NCBI RefSeq assembly: GCF_001311135.1
Contig: NZ_BBAG01000039.1
Location: 1-32,470 of the forward strand
Length of the DNA: 32,470 nucleotides
Direction: 5' to 3'
From: Secundilactobacillus paracollinoides DSM 15502 = JCM 11969
GTDB taxonomy: Bacteria; Bacillota; Bacilli; Lactobacillales; Lactobacillaceae
Position numbers and translations under genes: made by a program
Notes under the pieces: generated by a model
Seen by the model: only the letters and a program-made list of their open reading frames with translations
What the model was told of the DNA's origin: nothing
Databases searched by the model: none
Shown here: positions 18,895 to 27,419 of the stretch, one piece after another
How the letters are laid out: every line of letters begins with the position of its first letter
How positions within the stretch are numbered: position 1 is the first letter of the stretch

Positions 18895-18923
18895 ATTGTA
18901 CTTGATTCGCGGGGGTTGTACAA
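18895..18923 (-). promoter_or_regulatory. tmk operon promoter
   Basis: Minus strand: TTGTAC (18918-18923), 17-bp spacer, TACAAT (18895-18900). The palindromic repeat copy B begins nine bases upstream of the -35. Confidence 0.75.
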
Positions 18924-18931
18924 CTGGGAGA

Positions 18932-19052
18932 GTGTGGAAGGAAGCGTTTAGGGAGCGGAGTGTAAGGGACTCTGACAGAAATTTTTGGGCCTGAAATTTT
19001 GTCAGAGTCCCTTACACAGGAGCTCCCTGCTTCCTGGAACACGTTTAGACGC
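18932..19052 (+). repeat. Palindromic dispersed repeat, copy B
   Basis: Palindrome from GTGT (18932-18935) to ACAC (19039-19042). The inner stem TGTAAGGGACTCTGACA/TGTCAGAGTCCCTTACA is identical to copy A, the loop differs. Outer arms AGGAAGC/GCTTCCT and GGGAGC/GCTCCC differ in base but keep pairing. Same orientation as copy A relative to the nearby promoter. Confidence 0.85.
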
Positions 19053-19193
19053 CAAATTAGCAACGCCACTACGTTGACCGGGACTTTAGCAAAACTCAAC
19101 CTAACGCGCAAGTGTGGATCCTGCTCAGCAAAATTACAACCCGTTCATTTCCAATACCACTCTACTAAAGCCTAAAGCCAGCGACAACTGATT
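19053..19193. other. Spacer between repeat B and the yaaL operon terminator
   Basis: No gene, promoter or hairpin of note is seen. Together with the repeats on both sides it makes a 720-bp gap (18863-19584) without coding capacity between yaaL and tmk. Confidence 0.5.
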
Positions 19194-19249
19194 AAAAAAG
19201 ACCAAACAATAAGACCAACCCCCGAAATAACATGTCGGGGCTTGGTCTT
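19194..19249 (-). terminator. Terminator of the dnaX-yaaL operon with two possible 3' arms
   Basis: Minus strand: AAGACCAA (19249-19242) and CCCCGA form the 5' arm, pairing with TCGGGG and TTGGTCTT (19218-19211). A second TTGGTCTT (19205-19198) follows directly and runs into TTTTTT, so the 5' arm could pair with either. Only the second choice has a clean U-run at its foot; the first has the stronger GC core. Confidence 0.65.
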
Positions 19250-19335
19250 ACTATTGACTTGTGTATTGTAAACTACCTAACAATTTGTCTGTTGAGTCAC
19301 CAGCGATTGAGCGGCGACGAGCATTACTGTTATAT

Positions 19336-19460
19336 TGCCGAAACGCGTTTCTGCCAAGCAGAGGGATCCTGCGTATGCCAACTCTGGCTTTGAAGCCACA
19401 ACCTGGATTCAACTCTTTTTGCCTCTGTGAATTCCTTGCTACAGTCTTTCTTGGCCTCCG
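19336..19460 (-). repeat. Degenerate copy of the palindromic repeat, tandem to copy C
   Basis: TGCCGAAACGCGTT occurs at 19336 and again at 19461, 125 bp apart, which is one element length. Read in element orientation the segment ends AGGATCCCTCTGCTTGGC and AGAAACGCGTTTCGGC, similar to the right ends of copies B and C. The inner part is not clearly palindromic (short TGGCTTTGAAGCCA hairpin only). Confidence 0.4.
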
Positions 19461-19586
19461 TGCCGAAACGCGTTCCAGAAGGCAAGAGGCGGCCATGTAA
19501 GGGGCTTTGGCAAAAATCCCAAAATCGGGGATTTCTGCCAAAGTCCCTTACATTCTGCCCCTTAACCGCCTTCTTCCACGCTCTCT
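19461..19586 (-). repeat. Palindromic dispersed repeat, copy C
   Basis: Opposite orientation to A and B. Palindrome between 19470 (GCGT) and 19581 (ACGC); inner stem at 19495-19553, where ACTTTGGCA pairs with TGCCAAAG. Compared with A and B, a C-G pair has become T-A and an A-T pair G-C in the inner stem, and GTGT/ACAC has become GCGT/ACGC at the ends. The element abuts and slightly overlaps the yaaL stop codon. Confidence 0.85.
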
Positions 19587-19827
19587 AATAATCAAACACC
19601 GAAGACTGAATCCTCTGTCCATGCACCTTCCTCAGCCTTGCTTCCCGGTACAAAAACAGGTATTTCTGCCGAGCCAGGACCGTTTGTGCTGTAATATCTT
19701 CATCCACATCCGAGACCGCTTCTTCGGTTTCCTTCGCGTGATCCCACTCTTGTTTTGCCAAATCAATCGATGATAACAGTTTGTTATCAAACTCTTGCCG
19801 AATTTTTTGCTTTCGTGACCCAAACAT
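19585..19827 (-). CDS. yaaL: YaaL family protein (DUF2508)
   Basis: Small cytosolic protein of unknown function, 80 residues, found behind recR in Bacilli. Sequence is charged and helical: MFGSRKQKIRQEFDNKLL, SIDLAKQEWDHAKETEEAV, LARQKYLFLYREARLRKV. No enzyme motif or membrane segment is visible. Last gene of the dnaX-ebfC-recR-yaaL group, 17 bases behind recR. The repeat copy C touches its stop codon (19585-19587), so its last residues may come from or be trimmed by that insertion. Confidence 0.9.
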   Translation of the reverse strand: MFGSRKQKIRQEFDNKLLSSIDLAKQEWDHAKETEEAVSDVDEDITAQTVLARQKYLFLYREARLRKVHGQRIQSSVFDY

Positions 19828-19844
19828 TGTGACACGTCCCTTCG

Positions 19845-20443
19845 TTACATTTCAGTACGCCCTTCAACCGCTTTGAACAGCGTCATTTCATCCGCGTACT
19901 CAATGTCGGTACCCACTGACAATCCATGTGCGAGTCGGGTCACTTTAATGCCTGCCGGCTTGATCAGCCGTGACAGATACATCGCAGTAGCTTCACCCTC
20001 TGGATTCGCGTTAGTGGCAATGATAATTTCCTTAACTGCCTCGTTCGTTTGGAGGCGTTTCAAGAGACTAGAAATGTTTAAGTCTTCCGGCCCCTTGCCT
20101 TCAATTGGTGATAATACCCCGTTAAGCACGTGGTATAACCCGTGGTACTCCTTCATTTTTTCCATCACCATGATGTCCTTGGCCTGTTCGACCACCAGGA
20201 TCTGGCTCTGGTCACGCGTCTTATCCTACAAATGTCGCAGGGATCAGATTCCGTGATGTTGCCGCAAATCGAGCAGAAATGAAGGTCCCGTTTGGCGGAG
20301 ATCAACGACTTTGCAAACCGGGTGACGTCATCGCCATTCATATCAATGGTAAAAAATGCCAACCGGGTCGCCGTCTTTTGGCCAATGCCGGGAAGTTTCA
20401 TATAACTATCGATCAGTTGGGCGATAGGTTCTGGATATTGCAT
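19845..20443 (-). CDS. recR: Recombination mediator protein RecR, one frameshift as read
   Basis: Works with RecF and RecO to load RecA at gapped DNA. The joined protein is about 199 residues, as expected. N-terminal helix-hairpin-helix ([15 protein letters not shown]), zinc finger [16 protein letters not shown], then a Toprim domain ([15 protein letters not shown]) with [14 protein letters not shown] and [21 protein letters not shown]. The break at 20225-20226 directly follows CDIC; one more G (AGGGAT) gives [17 protein letters not shown]. The gene lies between ebfC and yaaL, as in Bacillus. Confidence 0.94.
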
Positions 20444-20474
20444 GTTCTAACCTCGATTTAACTGCTTGTCTTAC

Positions 20475-20786
20475 CTACTTTGGTAACCCGTTGCTGTACT
20501 TATCCAGCGTTTGCTTACCTTCAACATCGATCTGTCCCAACGCATCGTTAACGGCGGCAAGGACCAAGTCGCTTAACATGTCAGGGTCATCTGGATCGAT
20601 AGCTTTAGGGTCAATGGTCATGTCAGTCATGACCCGCTTACCAGCAAAGGTAACCTTCACCATCTCGTCAGGAGAAACGCCGGTGAAGTCTTTGGCCTCC
20701 ATGACCTTTTGTTCTTCTGCCAGTTGTTTTTCCATTTTCTTCATTTGTTTCATCATGTTATTCATGTTGCCCATACCACGCATCAT
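20475..20786 (-). CDS. ebfC: YbaB/EbfC family nucleoid-associated protein
   Basis: Small dimeric DNA-binding protein, usually encoded between dnaX and recR. 103 residues from ATG 20786 (MMRGMGNMNNMMKQMKKME), preceded by AGGTGG at eight bases; the frame is also open from GTG at 20798, but that lies in the ribosome binding site. Core: EMVKVTFAGKRVMTDMTIDP and VLAAVNDALGQID, typical of the fold. A methionine-rich N-terminal helix precedes it. The frame is intact. Confidence 0.94.
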   Translation of the reverse strand: MMRGMGNMNNMMKQMKKMEKQLAEEQKVMEAKDFTGVSPDEMVKVTFAGKRVMTDMTIDPKAIDPDDPDMLSDLVLAAVNDALGQIDVEGKQTLDKYSNGLPK

Positions 20787-20803
20787 TGTGTTAACCACCT
20801 TTA

Positions 20804-22585
20804 TTAATCTTGTTTAACTTCTATTATATCGCTGATATCTTCACCGAAGACCTGTTGTGCCTCACTCACCATTTGGTCGTTTTCTGGCTGCTGGTCTTCT
20901 GATTGTGTTTCCTGTGTCTCAACAGCCGCTGACGAATCGCCCTCAGGCTCACCTTCTGGATGCACCTTGTGCTGTTTCAGATAATTCTTACGAATCGTCG
21001 GCCACTCACCAGTTGGGACAAAAACGATATCCGGCACGTGACCCGTTTCGCGGTCAAGTGCATTTTCAATATCGTCTTTAAATGAGTTGTCATCATCCGC
21101 CCGCTCGACAATAAAACTGTCATCGAAGGCAATCACCGCACCACGGTCACTTGCCGCAACGGGTTTTGCAATCTTCATCATGGCACGCTTTCGCGGACTA
21201 TCAAAGTACTGAATCAACTCCGGCCAATTACTTTGCAAGTCCGATAAAGCGGTCCGGGTTGCTGAACCAAGGATCGGATAAATCTTTTCCAAATTAATAT
21301 GGAACGCGCCCGCCCGGTGAGCCGGTTTAGATTGCGCCGGTGCTTGTGGCTGCACGGCAGCTGGTGCGGTTCCAGCTGGTTGCTGTTGAAGCGCTGAAAC
21401 CGTCTGTTGGAGGCTTTGAACCTCGCGTTGCAACTGCGTGATGACGTCCTGGTCAGCTGGAGTTGCTGAAACGGCTGGTTGGCTGGCAACCGGCTGTTGA
21501 CCTCTAATACCAGCTAATTTTACCGTGAGGACTTCCAAATAAACGTCCTCATGAGTCGTAAATCGCATCTGTTGTTGAATGTCATTCAGGGCATCGATCA
21601 TATCGTATAACCGTTGCGGTGACAATTTCGTGGCTAAGGTCTTAAATTGATCATCGACCTGATCCAATTCGATCTCGGCAACTAATTCCGGCGATTGCTG
21701 GTATAGCAGCAAATCACGGGTCAAATTAACCAAATCTTCGGTAAACCGCTCAGGGTCCTTCCCATCAGCGAGGACATCCTGAATCGTAACGAGAGCCTGC
21801 TGCGTGTCATTATCGGCCACCTGATCCAAGTACTGCACCAGGAGTTTTTTTCGCACCGAACCAGTCACTAACAGCGCGTTGTCCAACGTCACGGTATCAT
21901 CACCAAACGAAATGGCTTGGTCCAGGATACTAAGGGCATCCCGCATCCCACCTTCGGACGCTTTGGCAATGACTTTCAACGCTTCTTCATCGTAGGTCAC
22001 ATGTTTTTCATTCAAGATATAGGTCATTCGATCCAGACTATCCTTGGCCTGAATCTGTTTAAAATCAAACCGTTGTGTCCGAGAAATGATGGTTGCTGGA
22101 ATCTTGTGCGGTTCAGTTGTTGCGAGCACAAAGATCACGTTTGCCGGTGGTTCCTCCAGCGTCTTCAGCAATGCATTAAAGGCCCCTGTTGACAGCATAT
22201 GCACTTCATCAATAATGTAGATTTTAAATTCGGCTTCCGTCGGCGCGTACTTCACTTTATCACGAATGTCGCGAATTTCTTCAACCCCGTTGTTGGAAGC
22301 CGCATCGATTTCGATAACATCGTTAAGTGTCCCCTGCGTGATTGCTTTACAGATCTCACAGTCGTTGCAGGGCTCACCATCTTTTTGGTTCGGACAGTTA
22401 ACAGCCTTCGCAAAAATTTTCGCCATGGACGTCTTACCAGTCCCACGGGGGCCGGCAAATAAATAAGCATGACTCGTTTGATGCGTTTTTATCGCGTTCT
22501 TTAACGTTTGGGTGATCAGCGACTGACCGATCACTTCGTCAAATCGCTGCGGCCGCCACACCCGGTATAAGGCTTGGTAACTCAT
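20804..22585 (-). CDS. dnaX: DNA polymerase III subunits gamma/tau
   Basis: ATPase core of the clamp loader. 593 residues: LYRVWRPQRFDEVIGQ, Walker A GPRGTGKTS at 45-53, zinc cysteines at 64, 73, 76 and 79, Walker B/DEXH box IIDEVHMLS at 124-132, LLKTLEEPP and sensor 1 IISRTQRF. Domain III follows (LYDMIDALNDIQQQMRFTTH), then a Gln/Ala/Pro-rich linker and a divergent C-terminal tau-like part. The frame is intact. It is the first gene of dnaX-ebfC-recR-yaaL; a TATAAT at 22622-22627 (minus) lies at promoter distance, with a weak -35. Confidence 0.96.
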   Translation of the reverse strand: MSYQALYRVWRPQRFDEVIGQSLITQTLKNAIKTHQTSHAYLFAGPRGTGKTSMAKIFAKAVNCPNQKDGEPCNDCEICKAITQGTLNDVIEIDAASNNGVEEIRDIRDKVKYAPTEAEFKIYIIDEVHMLSTGAFNALLKTLEEPPANVIFVLATTEPHKIPATIISRTQRFDFKQIQAKDSLDRMTYILNEKHVTYDEEALKVIAKASEGGMRDALSILDQAISFGDDTVTLDNALLVTGSVRKKLLVQYLDQVADNDTQQALVTIQDVLADGKDPERFTEDLVNLTRDLLLYQQSPELVAEIELDQVDDQFKTLATKLSPQRLYDMIDALNDIQQQMRFTTHEDVYLEVLTVKLAGIRGQQPVASQPAVSATPADQDVITQLQREVQSLQQTVSALQQQPAGTAPAAVQPQAPAQSKPAHRAGAFHINLEKIYPILGSATRTALSDLQSNWPELIQYFDSPRKRAMMKIAKPVAASDRGAVIAFDDSFIVERADDDNSFKDDIENALDRETGHVPDIVFVPTGEWPTIRKNYLKQHKVHPEGEPEGDSSAAVETQETQSEDQQPENDQMVSEAQQVFGEDISDIIEVKQD

Positions 22586-22717
22586 GACTACATTCCCTCT
22601 TAGTTTTTTTCTTGAACTTTCATTATATAGTGTTTAGGGTAAAAATTCTACTCATGCGCGCAATCCATCCCAGACTTAATCGAAACATAATGGGCCCAAA
22701 TTTGACGCGCATTGCAA

Positions 22718-22751
22718 GAAAAAGAGCCAGCCCAAATGGATGAGCCAGCTC
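22718..22751 (-). terminator. Terminator of the SRP RNA gene
   Basis: Minus strand: GAGCTGGCTC (22751-22742) pairs with GGGCTGGCTC (22733-22724) over 10 bp with three G-U pairs, followed by TTTTTCTT. Confidence 0.8.
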
Positions 22752-22764
22752 TCGTTTAAGATCA

Positions 22765-22862
22765 TATCAACTTGAAGCACAAAGCAGAGCAAACTTAGTG
22801 CTGCTTCCTTCCGGACCTGACACGATTCGTTAGTCCGCCCTTGCTTCAAGGCCTTACGGCAA
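22765..22862 (-). ncRNA. ffs: Signal recognition particle RNA, small (4.5S-like) type
   Basis: The minus strand carries the conserved SRP domain IV GTGTCAGGTCCGGAAGGAAG followed by CAGCAC, with the GGAA tetraloop and asymmetric loop that bind Ffh. CTTGAAGCA (22850-22842) pairs with TGCTTCAAG (22779-22771) closing the hairpin. Length is about 100 nt, without the Alu domain found in Bacillus. An extended -10, TGTTATTCT at 22868-22876, is a fitting promoter, and the terminator follows at 22751. Position between tadA and dnaX is conserved. Ends are estimated to a few bases. Confidence 0.94.
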
Positions 22863-22893
22863 TTACTAGAATAACACAGATGTGAAATGAACG

Positions 22894-23399
22894 CTAGTCT
22901 TGATTTAACGCACGACGCGATTTTTCTTGTCGTTCCCGTTTGTGTCGCTTGCGCGTAGCCTTGAAAAATGTCTTGAGCTGCTGCCCTGCCTCATCCGCTA
23001 ACACGCCCTCCTGAATCTCAACTTGATGATTCAACCGGTCGTCAGTCAGAATTTCATAGAGACTTTTCGTCCCGCCAGCCTTCGGATCACGGGCACCGAA
23101 CACCACGCGATCGACTCGAGCATTAATGATGGCTCCGCTGCACATCACACAGGGTTCTAACGTGACGTAGAGCGTGCAGTCGATCAAGCGCCAACTATTT
23201 AACGCTGCGTTGGCTTCGCGAATGGCGATCATTTCTGCGTGGTCAGCCGCATCTTGACTGTGTTCGCGCAGATTGTGCCCGCGACCAATAATGACACCCT
23301 CATGCACACAACAGCGCCAATCGGCACCTCACCAATCAAGGCTGCCTTGCGTGCTTCATCTAACGCTGCGTTCATATATGTTTCATCGTCAGCTCTCAA
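22894..23399 (-). CDS. tadA: tRNA-specific adenosine deaminase TadA, one frameshift as read
   Basis: Deaminates A34 to inosine in tRNA-Arg(ACG). The joined protein is about 168 residues. Zinc and catalytic motifs HAEMIAI (His ligand and catalytic Glu) and PCVMCSGAI (two Cys ligands) are intact, and VPIGAV, GRGHN, GGTKSLYEIL and LNHQVEI follow the family. The break at about 23307 separates GEVPIGAVV from HEGVIIGRG; one more G restores VVVHEG. The start is taken as TTG at 23399, seven bases behind GGAGG. In Bacillus the same gene precedes the SRP RNA. Confidence 0.93.
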
Positions 23400-23510
23400 T
23401 CCGTTACCTCCTTCTTACAAATTTGACCAGTGCTCCCGTTTTGACACACAAATATAATTTACTTACTAAAATTCAGTGAGCACGCCCTCGGCGAGACACA
23501 GGTCGTAAAT

Positions 23511-23557
23511 GTACTAAATATGGTGTTGGAATAGTTGCTATTTTCTATATCTGGTGT
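23511..23557 (+). promoter_or_regulatory. Two NrdR boxes at the nrdHEF promoter
   Basis: GTACTAAATATGGTGT (23511-23526) and TTTCTATATCTGGTGT (23542-23557) both fit the NrdR box ACACTATATATTGTGT, most clearly in the right half. Their starts are 31 bp apart, about three helical turns, the usual spacing for NrdR pairs. The second box overlaps a plausible promoter (TTGCTA at 23535-23540, TAAACT at 23557-23562). NrdR would repress nrdHEF when dATP is high. nrdR itself is not in the window. Confidence 0.8.
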
Positions 23558-23605
23558 AAACTCTAATTATTAACAAGCTACATAGCACATAGGAGTGTGA
23601 TAGGA

Positions 23606-23836
23606 ATGGCAAAAGTAACTGTATATTCACGAAACAACTGCATGCAATGCAAAATGACAAAGCGTTTTCTCACGGAACACCACGTTGACTTTGATGAAAG
23701 AAACATCAATGAGGAACCCCAATACATTGATTACCTGAAGGAAAACGGGTTTCAATCCTTACCCGTCGTTGAAGCCAACGGCGATCTTCAGTTTAGCGGA
23801 TTCCAACCCGCTAAGCTCCAACAATTGGCCGTTTAG
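23606..23836 (+). CDS. nrdH: Glutaredoxin-like protein NrdH
   Basis: Small thioredoxin-fold protein that reduces the class Ib ribonucleotide reductase. 76 residues; the redox pair is Cys12-Met-Gln-Cys15, followed by KMTKRFL, DFDERNINEEPQYIDYLKENGF, LPVVEANG and the C-terminal FSGFQPAKL of NrdH. The frame is open from GTG 23597, but ATG 23606 is chosen because AGGAG lies 10 bases ahead. First gene of nrdHEF. Confidence 0.95.
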   Translation: MAKVTVYSRNNCMQCKMTKRFLTEHHVDFDERNINEEPQYIDYLKENGFQSLPVVEANGDLQFSGFQPAKLQQLAV

Positions 23837-23862
23837 TTTCGATATAATTGAACCGCGTTTAG

Positions 23863-23899
23863 GTGACGATGCATACCAATGAATCGTCACTTTTCTATT
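23863..23899 (+). terminator. Terminator or attenuator between nrdH and nrdE
   Basis: GTGACGAT (23863-23870) pairs perfectly with ATCGTCAC (23883-23890), loop 12, followed by TTTTCTATTCTT. It would lower read-through from nrdH into nrdE. A TATAAT at 23842-23847 might also be part of an internal promoter, but no good -35 is seen. Confidence 0.65.
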
Positions 23900-23971
23900 C
23901 TTATCGACTCATGACGCTAACTAATCTATTTTACCGAACTAATCAACCAAAGAAAAGAGTGAGTTTACCAA

Positions 23972-26142
23972 ATGTCCCTGAAAGATCTTACCGACGTGAC
24001 CTACTACGACCTCAACAACGAGATCAATATCCCAGTCAATGGTCAAATTCCATTGAACAAGGATCAGGAAGCCTTAGACGCCTTCTTAACCCAAAATGTG
24101 AAGCCAAATACGAAACAATTCGAGACGCTCCGTGCCCGTTTCGATTATCTGATCGATAACGACTACATCGAGGCTGACTTTTTAAACCAGTATCCCTTTG
24201 ATTTCGTAGAACAGTTGTACGCTTATTTAAAGTCGCAAAACTTCCACTTTAAGTCATTTATGGCAGCCTACAAGTTCTATGCGCAGTATGCATTGAAGTC
24301 AAATGACGGCGATTTATATCTGGAAAACTACATTGACCGGGTTGCAATGAACGCGCTGTACTTCGCAGACGGTGACCAAAAGCTGGCCATGGATCTTGCT
24401 GATGAAATGATTCACCAACGCTACCAACCAGCAACGCCCAGTTTTTTAAGTGCTGGTCGAAAGCAACGTGGGGAACTTGTTTCATGTTTCTTGATCCAGT
24501 CTACCGATGACATGAACACCATTGGTCGAACCATTAACTCCGCTCTTCAACTGTCTCGAATCGGCGGTGGTGTCGGTATCAACCTCTCAAACCTGCGTGG
24601 TGCGGGCGATCCTATCAAGCACGTTGAGGGCGCAGCAAGCGGTGTCGTCCCAGTGATGAAGTTGTTGGAGGACAGTTTCTCCTACTCTAACCAGTTGGGT
24701 CAACGTCAAGGTGCCGGTGTCGTTTATTTGAGCGTCTTTCACCCAGACATCGTCGCCTTTCTCTCTGCTAAGAAGGAAAACGCCGACGAAAAGATTCGGT
24801 TAAAGACGTTATCCCTTGGCATCACCGTACCAGATAAATTTTACGACCTCGTCCGAGACAACGAAGAGATGTACCTCTTTAGTCCCTACGATGTGGAACG
24901 CGAATACGGCAAGCCATTCTCCTATGTTGACATTACTGAAGAATACGACAACATGGTGGCGAACAAAAACATCCGCAAAAAGAAGATGATGGCACGGGAA
25001 CTGGAAACTGAAATTGGGAAACTCCAACAGGAATCCGGCTACCCTTACATTATCAACATTGACACAGCTAACCGGGCCAACCCCATTGACGGTCGAATCG
25101 TCATGAGTAACCTGTGCTCAGAAATTTTGCAGGTTCAAACCCCGTCAACCGTAAACAATAAGCAAGAATACAGTACCATGGGGCGCGACATTTCATGTAA
25201 CCTTGGCTCAACCAACATCGTTAACTTAATGGCAAGCCCTGACTTTGGCCACTCCGTTGAAACGATGGTCCGTGCTTTGACCTTCGTTACAGACCACTCA
25301 GACATTGATGTTGTCCCATCCATTCAACGTGGGAACCACCTGTCACACACGATTGGTCTGGGTGCCATGGGGCTGCACAGTTACTTTGCCAAGAACCACA
25401 TGAACTACGGTGATGAAGATTCTCTGGAATTCACCAGCACCTACTTTATGCTGCTCAACTACTGGACACTGAAGGCGTCAAATGAAATTGCGAAGGAACG
25501 TCATGAATCCTTCTACAAATTCGACAAGAGCGCTTACGCTGACGGCACCTACTTTGACCAGTATTTAGACGGCAGCCAAGATTTCGAACCAAAATCTGAC
25601 AAGGTCAAGGGACTTTTTGAAGGTATTTTTGTGCCGTCAAAGGCCGACTGGGAAGCCTTGAAACAGGCAATCATGACCGATGGCCTCTACCACCAAAACC
25701 GGATGGCAGTTGCACCGAACGGCTCAATCTCGTATATTAATGATACAACCGCTAGTTACATCCCATCATTAACCGGGTCGAAGAACGTCAAGAAAAGAAG
25801 ATCGGAAATATTTATTACCCAGCACCATACCTGTCAAACGACACCATGCCCTACTACAAATCAGCCTACGATACCGATATGCGTAAGGTGATCGACGTCT
25901 ACGCCGCTGCGCAAAAGCACGTCGACCAAGGCATGAGTTTGACGCTGTTCATGCGTTCAACGATTCCAGCTGGTTTATATGAATGGAAGGATGGCCGAAC
26001 CGATAAGATGACCACGCGTGATCTGAGTATTTTACGGAACTATGCCTACAAGAAAGGCATCAAGTCCATTTACTACGTTCGGACCTTCACCGACGATGAT
26101 AATGAGATCGGTGCAAACCAGTGTGAAAGTTGTGTTATTTAG
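23972..26142 (+). CDS. nrdE: Class Ib ribonucleotide reductase, large subunit NrdE, one frameshift as read
   Basis: Reduces ribonucleoside diphosphates; partner of NrdF, reduced by NrdH. The joined protein is about 723 residues, normal. Seen: YQPATPSFLSAGRKQRGELVSCFL, SRIGGGVGINLSNLRG, GQRQGAGVVYLSVFHPDI, RANPIDGRIVMSNLCSEIL, CNLGSTNIVNL, NRMAVAPNGSISYIND and the C-terminal CESCVI redox pair. The break is at 25773-25774: one more C (ACCCGG) gives SLTRVEERQEKKIGNIYYPAPYL. Essential for aerobic growth in most lactobacilli, so error is likely. The start ATG 23972 has only a weak ribosome binding site (AAAGAG). Confidence 0.95.
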
Positions 26143-26166
26143 TCAACTATACAAAGGAGTCCCACT

Positions 26167-27123
26167 ATGACTGAGCAGTACCATGCAATAAACTGGAATG
26201 CCATCGATGACCAGATCGACAAGGCAACCTGGGAAAAATTAACCGAACAATTTTGGTTGGACACGCGGATCCCGCTGTCTAACGATTTAGATGACTGGCG
26301 GGAACTTGACGATAAGCACCGTTGGGTCGTCGGTCACGTGTTTGGCGGGCTCACCTTGCTGGACACCCTGCAGTCCCAAGATGGAATGGCTTCCTTACGA
26401 AAGGATACGCGGACGCAACATGAAATGGCTGTTTTAAACAATATCCAGTTCATGGAATCCATTCATGCCAAGAGTTACTCATCCATTTTCTCAACGTTAA
26501 ATACGCCGGATGAAATCGATGAGATCTTTGACTGGAGTGATTCGGAGGAATTCCTGCAAAACAAGGCGATCCGTATTCGTGATCTCTACCACGATGATGA
26601 TCATCCGCTCAAGAAGAAGATTGCGAACGTGTTCTTGGAAACTTTCTTGTTCTATTCCGGTTTCTTTACCCCACTCTACTATCTGGGTCACAATAAGCTG
26701 CCAAACGTCGCTGAGATCATTAAATTAATTTTGCGTGACGAATCTGTTCACGGCACCTACATTGGCTATAAATTCCAGTTAGGGTACAACCAAATGGGCG
26801 AAAATGAACAGCAGGAAATCAAAGATTGGATGTATAATTTCTTGTACGAACTGTACGAGAACGAAGAAAAATACACCCACCTCGTGTACGACCAAGTCGG
26901 CTGGACGGATGAAGTGTTGACCTTTATCCGCTACAATGCCAACAAGGCTTTGATGAACCTTGGGCAAGACCCCCTCTTCCCAGATACAGCTGAAGATGTC
27001 AATCCAATCGTCATGAACGGGATCTCAACTTCAACGGCTAACCACGACTTCTTCTCACAGGTTGGGAACGGGTATCTGTTGGGGAATGTTGAAGCAATGA
27101 ATGATTCTGATTATGATATTTAA
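26167..27123 (+). CDS. nrdF: Class Ib ribonucleotide reductase, small subunit NrdF
   Basis: Carries the dimetal centre and tyrosyl radical that start catalysis in NrdE. 318 residues: NWNAIDDQIDKATWEKLTEQFW, NIQFMESIHAKSYSSIF (metal-ligand E..H helix), FLFYSGFFTPLYY and LILRDESVHGTYIGYKFQ (second E..H helix). Ends AMNDSDYDI, the C-terminal tail that docks in NrdE. AAAGGAG lies in front of ATG 26167, 24 bases behind nrdE. nrdI, which activates the manganese form, is not in the window. The frame is intact. Confidence 0.96.
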   Translation: MTEQYHAINWNAIDDQIDKATWEKLTEQFWLDTRIPLSNDLDDWRELDDKHRWVVGHVFGGLTLLDTLQSQDGMASLRKDTRTQHEMAVLNNIQFMESIHAKSYSSIFSTLNTPDEIDEIFDWSDSEEFLQNKAIRIRDLYHDDDHPLKKKIANVFLETFLFYSGFFTPLYYLGHNKLPNVAEIIKLILRDESVHGTYIGYKFQLGYNQMGENEQQEIKDWMYNFLYELYENEEKYTHLVYDQVGWTDEVLTFIRYNANKALMNLGQDPLFPDTAEDVNPIVMNGISTSTANHDFFSQVGNGYLLGNVEAMNDSDYDI

Positions 27124-27133
27124 ATGAGCGTTC

Positions 27134-27168
27134 AAAAAAGAACTTGAGGAAATCCTCGAGTTCTTTTT
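27134..27168 (+). terminator. Terminator of nrdHEF
   Basis: GAACTTGAGGA (27140-27150) and TCCTCGAGTTC (27153-27163) form an 11-bp stem with one G-T mismatch position and a 2-nt loop, extended by A/T pairs and followed by six T. Confidence 0.92.
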
Positions 27169-27369
27169 TATCATTGAATGTAAGCGATTAAAATACCGTT
27201 ATCAGCTTTGATTGCTGCTAAAGGTCTCATCAGCCGTCTATGAAGTTAAAGACGGTCTACCGCCTGTTTTAAGAAATCAACGGCCTTTTAGTTAACGCTT
27301 CAAAAGTAACCTTAAGATCAATCACATCACCTTGCATTCTGTTTGTGATAAACGTAAGCTATTGAAAAC

Positions 27370-27399
27370 AGGGCGCATTGAAGTTTCAATTGAGGCCCT
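27370..27399 (+). other. Leader hairpin ahead of the LOG gene
   Basis: AGGGC (27370-27374) and GCCCT (27395-27399) enclose ATTGAA/TTCAAT. The hairpin ends 12 bases ahead of the GGAGG of the LOG gene. It has no U-run, so it is not a terminator. The rest of the 27171-27369 spacer shows only a short CCGTCT/AGACGG hairpin near 27230-27255. Confidence 0.4.
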
Positions 27400-27419
27400 C
27401 ACTATTTGGAGGCTTGCAC

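Noticed and set aside
19251-19541. Frames of 79 to 96 codons on both strands between yaaL and tmk
   Set aside because: They lie within palindromic repeats C and D, and the translations mirror each other.
18928-19586. CRISPR array or composite transposon between repeats B and C
   Set aside because: Only two or three dissimilar palindromes in opposite orientation, no regular spacers, no cas genes and no transposase between them.
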